Shown here piece after piece: positions 55,311-64,000 of a DNA stretch of 64,000 nt; the stretch's first letter is position 1; every line of letters starts with the position of its first letter. The notes under the pieces are model-generated. The model was not told the DNA's origin, ran no database searches, and was given only the letters and a program-made list of their open reading frames with translations. Location of the stretch: NCBI GenBank assembly GCA_950097015.1, contig CATNEN010000039.1, positions 15,532,501 through 15,596,500 on the forward strand, given 5' to 3'. The position numbers and the translations under genes are program-made. The DNA is from Macrostomum hystrix (taxonomy: Eukaryota; Platyhelminthes; Macrostomidae).

Positions 55311-58300
55311 CCGTTCCCAATTCGGCTGATTCCGCAGCTAGGCGAGGGCCAGGACGCCCTTGTTCTGACAGCCCTGCTGGGCCTGGCCGGCTGCCTGCTG
55401 CTGTTGTACTTTTATCGCAAGTACTGGTCTGCTCAAGCTGGCCAGCTGGCCGGCTCTGGCGTTGCGGTCTCCTCCGTTGCTTCCGGACATTCTGCGGCGA
55501 CAGCGTCTGCGAACAGTCGCCGCGGTCGGCTGTCCATCCAGCGGAATCGCCAGCCATCTGGTTCCTCGCTGCAGCAGCAGCAGCCTACTAGATTGGCGTT
55601 TCGCAAACGCGACCGACTGAGTTACTGGCTGCGTCGGGTGATGCGACAGGCGGCGCCAAATCTGCCCTCGATGCCGAAGCTGCCGCATGGTGCTGACCTC
55701 ATGCAGCTTCTGCGACCTGGCGGTGGCCGTCAGCAGCAGCAGCAGCAGCAGCATCATCATCATCATCGAATGCTGGCAGAATTTCCCGACTATTTCCTGG
55801 AACCGGCCGATGTCGACGAAGACGCGGCCTGGCCGCCGCCGATGCTGAATGAATTCTACTTGGCCGTCAGGTCACTGCGCATCTTCGACGGCTTAGAGAA
55901 ATCCTTTCTATTGGAGCTGTGCAAATGCTTAGAAATTGTTCAGCTGCGCTTTGGCGAGACCCTGTTTAATGTTGGCGACGCCGACGGCGATTTATACATT
56001 GTGCAGCGCGGCCGAGTAAAACTCTTGTTGCTAAGCGGTCCCAGCGACGCGCCTACCATGGAGCAACAGTTTCACGAGTTTGGCGAGCATCAGGCGATCT
56101 GTTCACTGCTCAGCTTCCTCGAGGTGCTCACGGGTTCCAGCCCGATGCTGGCCTCTCTGCGAGCTGTTGTGGCCTCCACCGAATGTCGGGTTCTGCGCAT
56201 ACCGGCCGGTCGCCTGGCTGATCTCCTAGCCAAGCCGCAGCACCGGCTGACCATGGTTCGAATCGTGCAGCTTATTGTTATTCGTCTGCAACGCGTCACT
56301 TTTCAAGCTCTGAACAATTATCTGGGCCTGACTGTTGAACTATTCTGTCCGGATTCTCAAGCTCAAACGAACTGTCGCGTGCTCAGCCTCCTATCCCAGG
56401 CTGCTGTCAATATGGCCCCCCTAAAGTTGGCCAAAACCTTTACAGCTTCGTCAAGATCCAACACGCCGGGCTTGAAATCGGCACCAACCGAAGCTATTCC
56501 CATTCGCGTCTTTCGTCGCTCCCGATCCCGATCAAAGTCTCCGTCGGCTGCTGCTGCCGCCGCTTCCGCCAGCGCTGACTATGGCGACCCCGGCGCTGCT
56601 TCCGACTCCGGCCAACTGTCGGATCGTCCCGAAGGCGCCAGCGTTGGCGACCCCAGCGACTTTGACGCCGCCGAGGAGACTGCCATGCGTCGACGACGTT
56701 TGCCGCTGCATCGTCAGCAACAGCAGCATCAGCAGCAGCAGCAGCATCGTCTTTATCGACCATCAGCTAGTGCTTCGTCGCCAGCTTCTGGCCGGGACAG
56801 CGGCAGCGACGGCGACGATGGAGCTGGCGATCAGCGATCGTTGCTGGCCATGGGCGAAGCGCCGCAAATTTCTAGCGGCCACTGTACACACCAGCACCGC
56901 CAGCGGCATCAGCAGCAGCAGCAGCGGCGCAGCAGATCTCGTCGAGGAGGTGCGTTGCTAGATTTTGCTTCACTAATGTGTCAGAAACAGTCTGACTAGC
57001 CTGAATTGTCAGGGATTTTTTGTCAGTGATCTGACTTACTTAACTTAGCTGCAGGGGGCATCCTCCGGATGCAGCGGGGAGGCGTTGCTGCCCATTCCGC
57101 TAGCCCCTGGCGACCAGGGGCAACTAAAGCTGCGGTATCGCGCAGGGGAATCCGGTGATGCCGGCGTCCGCAGCGCGGTCCTCCTCCGGAGAGTCCAGGA
57201 GGTGGAGAGTCGCTCGCCCGGTGGCCCTTAGGTAACGGACGAGCTACCATTTCTCAGGCCTGAAAACTACGGAGAGATCCGGGTTTGGGCCGAGATTGGT
57301 GAGCCTGTCCTGAGTGAAGGCCGGGCAGTCGCAAATAAAATGCTCTGCATCCTCAACGTACGATAGACAGAAAGGGCATTCCTCACTGCGGATTTTGCCT
57401 TGCAGGAAGCGGTGCCTGGCGAAACAGCCATGGCCAGAGAGGGCCATGGTTACTGCCCTGGTGTCCCTGCGGTTAAGTCCAAAACAGGGTTTTGCGGAGG
57501 GCAGTGGAGGGACAAGGAACAGCAGCGCGAGACTGCCGACAATCGGCGGTGTTGATCCACCTGGTCTTGTGCTTTGAGGCCACCCACTGGTTAATCCGAG
57601 TGTTGACGACGGCGGTAGGGGTGGAGACCGCAGGCACGGGGCCAAAAAGCGAACCCGTCAAACCGGCCTTGGCGTGGCTGTCGGCCAATTCCTTTCCGGG
57701 GTGGCCAGAGTGCCCTGGAATCCACCTTAGGGACACCTTGTTGTGGGTCCCTAAGTGGTTTGAGTTGCGCGACGCAGTCGAGGACTGTGCGCGAGCAGGT
57801 GTGCGTGCGTCCAAGGGCATGGATCGCCGCCTGTCAGAGACCTGACTGGCCTTTGACCCGACGAGCGAATCAATTGGAGTGTCGTAGAGGACCGCCCATT
57901 CCACTAGCCCCTGGAAGATCTGACTGGTCTTACCGTCACGGTCAGATCTGATGTGTCAGACACTCGCCAACTTGCCCGTGAACTCTCCTCCGTCGCAGAT
58001 GCCGACGCCGATTTGGCCGCTTTCGAAGCCTGCCAAGAAGAGCTGCTGTCAGCTGCCCAAGCCGATCTGACCGACCTGTTCGGCCTGTCCGAGCCTGACC
58101 TGCTGGACGGCCGGGTCAGTCTGGCCAATGTGCGAGCCGGTGCCAAGCTGGCTAAGCAGGGCGAGCATTCGCCTACGCTGTTTTACGTTGTCACCGGCCG
58201 GCTGGCTGTTACACAGAAGGTGCGATGCGCTGGGCAATGATTAACAATACCATAAACACCTGACCCTCAAATTGTCAGTCTCAGGCATTCACCCCACCAC

Positions 58301-61300
58301 ACATAGAAACCTGATCCACCCACCAGACCTTTCGGGCTTGAACCGTTCATCCACCTCATCTACGCGTCACTACGCACTGTGTACTTGACCAACCGCAACT
58401 TTCACTCTTTTAAAAAATCGTCAGGGCTACCAGGGCGCCAGTCCTCTATACACAGTTGGTCCCGGCGAGCTCTGCGGCATGATTGCCATACTGACTGGCG
58501 AGGCCTCACTATTCACCGTACGCTCCGATGCCGACCCATGCTGCGTTGCCGCCATTAGTAGCCGAGATTTCTACTCCCTGATGCGAGCCCAGCCCAGCAT
58601 TGTACTTCGTCTGGCGAGCTTAATTGTGCGCCGCTTGTCGCCATTCCTTCGTCAGGTGGACTTTGTGCTAGACTGGCTTTGCCTGGAGTCTGGGAAGCCG
58701 CTTTATAAGCAGGTGAGGAAATTTCTTGAGAAATAGTTGTGGTTGAAAATTTGTATTCTATAAATAGCAACCGGAATCTACAAAAAAAGGAATTATATAA
58801 AAGGCAATCGGAGTTCTATAAATAGAAATCGGAGTTCTATAAATAGAAATCGGAGTTCTATAAATAGAAATCGGAGTTCTAAAAATAGAAATGGGAATTT
58901 GATTGGAATTAGGATTCCATTGATTGGAACTGTGATTTCACCTAAAACTGGGATTCCACGTTTGGAGCTGGGATTCCATTAATAGAAAACGGGATTCCCA
59001 AATTAGAAGGCTACACTGCGCTGATATTCGAACCCCCGACGTCCAGTTCAGAAAGAAGAAAATTTAAAGAACTTGGCTACAAAGCTTCCTAAATAAATTC
59101 CCTCCTTCATTCCTCCATCCAGGGCGACATTGCCAACGCTGTCTACCTGCTGCTTCACGGTCGTCTGCGTCAGGCGCACACCACTCCGCAGGGCCACAAG
59201 GAGCTCACAGCCGAGCTGGGTCGCGGCGATCTAGTCGGCTTCCTGGAAGTGTTTACAGCCAGGCCTAGGGCCACCACCGTGCTGGCCGTTCGCGACAGCG
59301 AATTGGCCGCTATCCCAGTGGACCTATTGGACACTATCAAACGTCGGCATCCGTATATTGTTACTAGGCTAACTACGCTAGTGTCACAATGGTTGCTAGG
59401 CAATATTGTTGATAATCCGGCCGAGTCCAGGCCTGGCAGAGAATTCGATCTTTATCGCCTACCAATGTCCAATCTGCGGTCAGTGGCCCTGTTTCCTGCG
59501 AGCGCTAAGGTTGGTCGGCTTGCTTATCTCTTGTGTTTATTTAGGGTCTATGACCGTAGGTCTATGACAGTAGGTCCATGATCGCAATGGCCATATCGCA
59601 ATGACCGTATTGCAATAGCCGTATCTGAATGACCGTATCTAAATGACCATTTATATAAATGACCGTATCTAAATGACCATTTATATAAATGACCGTATCT
59701 AAATGACCATTTATATATATATATTTCTTTCGACCGCAGATCTATGAACGTATACTTCTATATAATCGATATACTAACATACAAAAAATACGATAACCGT
59801 AGATCTAAGGCATAATTAAGACAGACTAGGATCCATTTTGAATTACTGGTGATCCTCGATCGTACATGTTTGACCTCAGGTACCGCTCGAGGCCTTCTCG
59901 CTGGAGCTGCAGCACTCCCTGTCCACCATCGGTGCTAGCCTGCGTTTGACTTCGCAAATCATGCTGAAACGCTTCGGTCGCCGGGCTTTCGACCGCGATC
60001 AGGAGTACCGTGTCACCAGCTGGCTGGCCCAACAGGAGGACGACCACCGCCTGCTGTTGTACCTGTGCGATCTGGACAAAACTGCCTGGACCAAGCGTTG
60101 CATCAGGCAGGCCGACTGTCTGCTGATCGTTACTCTAGCCAATGATCGGGCTGAGGCTATGGATCACGTGCGCAGGGTTGTACTGCCAGACTCGTGTCGA
60201 GTACTGAATATGCTCATTCTGCTGCATAAGGAGACTACACTCTATCCGACACCTGGTGGGTGACCCCATTTTATGCCATACCATGGAATACGCCCTGAAA
60301 CCTGAAGTCTACCTGAACCCACCCTGAACCCACCCTGAACCTAACCTGAACCCAACCTGAACCCTAGTTTACTGAACCCAACCTAAACCCTAGTTTACTG
60401 AACCCAACCTAAACCCTAGTTTACTGAACCCAACCTGAACCCTAGTTTACTGAACCCAACCTGAACCCTAGTCTACTGAACCCAACCTGAACCCTAGTTT
60501 ACTGAACCCAACCTGAACCCTAGTTTACTGAACCCAACCTGAACCCTAGTCTACTGAACCCAACCTAAACCCTAGTTTACTGAACCCAACCTGAACCCTA
60601 GTTTACTGAACCCAACCTGAACCCTAGTTTACTGAACCCAACCTGAACCCTAGTTTACTGAAACCAACCTGAACCCAACCTGAACCCTAGTTTACTGAAC
60701 CTTAGGTTACTGAATCCTAGGTTTCTGAACCCAACCTGAACCCTAGTTTACTGAACCCAACCGGAACTCTAGTTTACTGAACCCAACCTGAACCCTAGTT
60801 TACTGAACCTTAGGTTACTGAATCCTAGGTTTCTGAACCCAACCTGAACCCTAGTTTACTGAATCCTAGATTGCTGAATCCTAGATTGCTGAATCCTAGA
60901 TTACTGAATCCTAGATTACTTAACCCTAGTCTACTGAACCCGACTTAAACCCAGAGTTACTAACACCCAACTCTTTCGCAGGCAAAACAGGCGAGCTTCT
61001 AAACCGTGCCTCCGAGCCACTTGGCGACAATCGGCTAGTTATTCAGCAGCATCTGCACGTACGCGCACCTAAGAGAATGTTCAGCCGAAGGCGTGGCACC
61101 GCAGCTGGCTTCAGCTCTAGTCGACTATTGGAAGTGTATCGGTTAGTGGAATAATGCATTCATTTTTCAACCAGAAGTCATTTGCTACGTCACCGGGTCG
61201 GCAAACTCTGGCTCGCAAGCCAGATGCTGCCTTCGAGGCTTTCAAATCCAGCCCGTTGCCCCTTCCGACACCTACAATATCCTGTCTCATCTTCCCCTGT

Positions 61301-63732
61301 TTCATCCATCCTCTGTCTCATCTCTCCCGTGTCTCATCTTTCCCGTGTCTCCTCTCTCCCGTGTCTCATCTCTCCCGTGTCTCATCTCTCCCGAGTCTCA
61401 TCTCTCCCGTGTCTCATCTTTCCCGTGTCTCATCTCTCTCGTGTCTCATCTCTCCCGAGTCTCATCTCTCCCGTGTCTCATGTCTCCCGTGTCTCATCTC
61501 TCCCGTGTCTCATGTCTCCCGTGTCTCATCTCTCCCCTGTCTCATCTCTCCCGTGTCTCATCTCTCCCGTGTCTCATGTCTCCCGTTTCTTATCTCTCCC
61601 CTGTCTCATCTCTCCCGTGTCTCATCTCTCCCCTGTCTCATCTCTCCCCTGTCTCATCTCTCCCCTGTCTCATCTCTCCCCTGTCTCATCTCTCCCGTGT
61701 CTCATGTCTCCCGTGTCTCATCTCTCCCGTGTCTCATGTCTCCCGTGTCTCATCTCTCCCCTGTCTCATCTCTCCCCTGTCTCATCTCTCCCCTGTCTCA
61801 TCTCTCCCCTGTCTCATCGTCTTGTCGTCTTTTAGTTTGTCTCTTTGGCCCGCTAGCGAATAAGTTTGCCGACCCGTGAGCTACGTCATTTCTCCGAGCA
61901 TTGATACATTCTTTCTTCCATCCAATCAGGCGCGTCTTCGCCAACCCGCCCGACCCAATGTCTGACATGTCTCGCCTAGCCCGCCTAGTAACTAACACAG
62001 CCGTCGGCCTAGTACTCGGCGGTGGCGGGGCCAGGGGCATTGCTCATGTTGGCATTGTGCGAGCCCTTACAGAGCACGGCATCCCGATTGACATGGTCGG
62101 AGGCACCAGCATCGGGTCATTCATGGGCGCCCTATGGGCTGACGAGACTCGCCTAGAGGGTTTCGAATCCAGGGCTCGTCAGTTCTCAAAGGAGATGAGC
62201 AGCCTATGGAATAAGCTGATAGATCTGACCTATCCCCAGACTGCCATGTTCACTGGCCGGACCTTCAACCGTGGCATTGAAGCCGTGTTTGGCAATCGCT
62301 GCATCGAAGATCTGTGGCTGCCTTATTTCTGTGTCACAACAGACATTACCAAGTCTCAAATGCGGGTTCACACTAGCGGCTCATTGTGGCGCTACGTGCG
62401 TGCCAGCATGTCCCTTAGCGGCTACCTGCCTCCATTGTGCGATCCGGCCACGGGTAATCTGCTGTTGGACGGCGGCTATGTCAATAACCTGCCAGCCGAT
62501 GTTATGAAAGCCAAATTTGCCCCTTCGACAATTTTCGCTGTGGATGTCGGCTCGCAGGACGAGACCAATTTGACTAATTATGGCGACGAATTGTCCGGCT
62601 GGTGGCTGCTCTACAAACGATTGAATCCGTTTGCTACTAAGGTGATATAATTTAATGTTTCTTCAACTTTCACATACTTAGCATTATGATTGATTTAGTT
62701 AAGTAATCAATCTTTTGTTAAGTATTGCTCTTTTCTACCGGCTAAAATCGCCACATATATTAATTTGATCACCTTAGTTATCAGACCAATTATTACACCT
62801 TAATTATCGGACAATCATTCCACCTATTGACACCCGCTCAATTCTATTACCTTGAGCTGCTCACCTCTCTCGACCAATTTTACACCTTAATTATTGGACC
62901 AATTATTGCACCTTTAATTATTGGACCAATTATTGCACCTTTAATTATTGGACCAATTATTGCACCTTTAATTATTGGACCAATTATTGCACCTTTAATT
63001 ATTGGACCAATTATTACACCTTTAATTATTGGACCAATTATTACACCTTTAATTATTGGACCAATTATTACACCTTTAATTATTGGACCAATTATTACAC
63101 CTTTAATTATTGGACCAATTATTACACCTTAAATTATTGAAACAATTATTGCACCTTTAATTATTGGACCAATTATTACACCTTTAATTATTGGACCAAT
63201 TATTACACCTTTAATTATTGGACCAATTATTACACCTTTAATTATTGGACCAATTATTACACCTTTAATTATTGGACCAATTATTGCACATTTTCTGGGC
63301 TCAATTTCCTATCTCTCATCTCTCCTGTGTCTAATATCTCACCTTTTTAATCGGAAAAAAATATTTCGCTATTTGACACCTCAGTTATCTCACCTTGAAT
63401 ATCGGACCAATTATTTCACCTTTCGACACCTTGCCTAATTATCTTAATTTTCAGTCCAGCTATTGCACCCGCTCAATTCTCTCACCTATCCGTAGGTGAA
63501 CGTGCCCAACCTGACTGAGATCCAATCCCGCCTGGCCTACGTATCCTGCGTTCGCCAATTAGAGCGCGTCAAAACTGACGGCCTATGCGAGTACATGCGC
63601 CCCCCTATTGAGCGCTATGCCACCTTGCAGTTCGGCTCCTTTGAAGAGATCTACCAGGTTGGCTATCGCTACGCTCTGGAGGCTATTGGCAAGTGGAGCC
63701 GGTCTAAGAAACTGCCCGTGTTCAAACGACAG
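55311..63732 (+). CDS. PNPLA6: Neuropathy target esterase / PNPLA6-7 lysophospholipase, 8 exons, 3' end outside window
   Basis: ER-anchored enzyme that deacylates phosphatidylcholine and lysophosphatidylcholine. Exons: 55311-56949, 57999-58219, 58425-58712, 59123-59509, 59880-60255, 60982-61141, 61930-62641 and 63496-63732, in phase for 1340 codons. Human PNPLA6 has about 1375 residues, so little is missing. Order: one membrane segment (residues about 16-34, [20 protein letters not shown]), a basic FRKRD motif, Gln/His tract, first cNMP-binding domain (about 190-315), low-complexity linker, second cNMP domain (exons 2-3, [11 protein letters not shown] to [11 protein letters not shown]), third (exon 4), then the patatin domain. 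The catalytic dyad is visible: GTSIG Ser about 1084 and Asp about 1204 in [12 protein letters not shown], with oxyanion GGGGARG. The first exon opens behind CCCGTTTTCAG in phase 0 with no ATG before codon 110, so the start comes from elsewhere. PNPLA6 and PNPLA7 cannot be told apart here. Confidence 0.93.
57037..57916 (-). mobile_element. 5'-truncated LINE (RNase H and C-terminal zinc knuckle), PNPLA6 intron 1
   Basis: On the minus strand 57473-57904 contains a retroelement RNase H stretch ([20 protein letters not shown]). A frameshift near 57480 then leads to the C-terminal part with a CCHC knuckle ([18 protein letters not shown]) ending at a stop near 57244. This order is typical of I/R1/LOA-like non-LTR elements. 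The reverse transcriptase and ORF1 are missing, so it is a truncated, dead copy. GATCTGACT at 57028-57036 and 57917-57925 is a candidate target duplication, and the minus-strand tail reads TAAGTTAAGTAA. A second direct repeat of 21 bases with one mismatch (57090-57110 and 57894-57914) sits inside. The insertion is antisense to PNPLA6 and intronic. Confidence 0.8.
58765..58990 (+). repeat. Short ~20-bp degenerate tandem repeat, PNPLA6 intron 3
   Basis: About five near-exact copies of TATAAATAGAAATCGGAGTTC, each 21 or fewer bases, followed by diverged GGGATTCCA units, in the 410-bp intron 58713-59122. Confidence 0.75.
59580..59725 (+). repeat. Short AT-rich tandem repeat, PNPLA6 intron 4
   Basis: A few copies of AATGACCGTATCTAAATGAC then CATTTATAT, and shorter related units, in the 370-bp intron 59510-59879. 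Confidence 0.75.
60285..60960 (+). repeat. 26-bp minisatellite, PNPLA6 intron 5
   Basis: About 24 copies of a 26-base unit containing GAACCCTAGTTTACTGAACC then CAACCT. They degenerate at the 3' side into CCTAGATTGCTGAAT units. It fills the 726-bp intron 60256-60981. Confidence 0.93.
61305..61822 (+). repeat. 16-bp minisatellite, PNPLA6 intron 6, same family as 16922-19436
   Basis: About 32 copies of TCTCCCGTGTCTCATC, the same 16-base unit as the array in FERM intron 7, differing mainly in CCCGTG against CCCCTG. Here it is on the transcript's sense strand; in the FERM gene it is antisense. A short remnant of the unit also appears near 63305-63340 in intron 7. Confidence 0.95.
62860..63292 (+). 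repeat. 27-bp minisatellite, PNPLA6 intron 7
   Basis: About 15 copies of a 27-base unit containing TAATTATTGGACCAATTATT then GCACCTT or ACACCTT. Each unit contains the local palindrome AATTATTGGACCAATTATT-like core (AATTGG/CCAATT), so single units can form hairpins. Intron 62642-63495. Confidence 0.93.
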
Positions 63733-63879
63733 GTGAGAAACCTTGTGCTCATTGTCCAGTCAAATTTTGATCGAAGTCTCTCAGACTCAAACCTTTACAG
63801 ATCATCATTTTCTGTGTTGAATCCAGATTTCTCTCATATTCTTTATTATCCGAGAGCAAATCATCTTACTTGTGTCCAA

Positions 63880-64000
63880 TTCACATTGATCTTCTCTTCA
63901 ATTCCTCCATTCTCCCAGATCTTCTATTTTCTCAGATCCTCTTTTCTCCCAGATAATCTTTTCTCCCAGATCTTTTTTTCTCCCAGATCCCGTTTTCTCC
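63880..64000 (+). repeat. Beginning of a tandem array in PNPLA6 intron 8
   Basis: Units built on TTTTCTCCCAGATC start here and run off the window. Each carries a strong 3'-splice-site-like TTTTCTCCCAG in sense orientation. Confidence 0.7.

Noticed and set aside
55235-55766. Frames on both strands overlapping PNPLA6 exon 1
   Set aside because: Shadows of the GC-rich coding exon; only the plus frame from 55311 continues into the cNMP-binding domain.
60285-60960. ACCCTAGTTT units considered as interstitial telomeric repeats
   Set aside because: The 26-bp unit is not a short TTAGGG-type repeat; the CCCTA is incidental.
3337-63292. Tandem arrays considered as CRISPR arrays
   Set aside because: Units are head-to-tail with no unique spacers, and the genome is eukaryotic.

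Overview
This is a eukaryotic, almost certainly animal, window. It holds four multi-exon genes with ordinary GT-AG introns, the standard genetic code, and homopolymer-rich proteins (Gln, Ala, His, Ser tracts). No ribosome-binding sites, operons or prokaryotic features are seen. The gene families (prolyl endopeptidase, FERM/FA protein, USP4/11/15-type protein, neuropathy target esterase) are metazoan. Two of the genes appear to begin directly behind a 3' splice site in phase 0 with no ATG of their own. That would fit an animal with spliced-leader trans-splicing where the leader supplies the AUG, as reported for flatworms. The flatworm assignment is inference.

Layout. 1-2654: AT-rich 5' region with no gene, containing one tRNA-like/SINE-like block. 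2655-8439 (+): prolyl endopeptidase, five exons, apparently complete apart from the first Met. 8440-11164: convergent 3' flanks with a 32-bp minisatellite. 11165-37022 (-): FERM-FA protein of the FARP/FRMD7 type, eleven exons, about 1017 residues, with a long low-complexity tail. 37023-42275: divergent intergenic region with a foldback element, a perfect 20-bp palindrome and a dead mariner transposase. 42276-52765 (+): USP-like protein, seven exons, about 744 residues, which has lost the catalytic His. 52766-55310: two more minisatellites. 55311-63732 onward (+): neuropathy target esterase/PNPLA6-7, eight exons in the window, running off the right edge. A truncated LINE sits in its first intron.

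The outstanding property is non-coding. By my hand sum roughly 29-30 kb of the 64 kb is tandem minisatellite DNA. Of the 23 complete introns longer than 250 bp, 21 carry an array, nearly always with its own private unit (15 to 56 bp). Arrays are also found 3' of genes, but I see none in the two 5' intergenic regions. In two introns of the FERM gene the same unit occurs as two oppositely oriented arrays, which could fold into long RNA hairpins. The long open frames in these arrays follow from unit lengths divisible by three and are not genes.

The four genes do not form an evident pathway. Exon-intron structures were assembled by hand from splice consensus, phase continuity and remembered family sequences. 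All four assembled coding sequences keep frame throughout. No search or RNA data were available.
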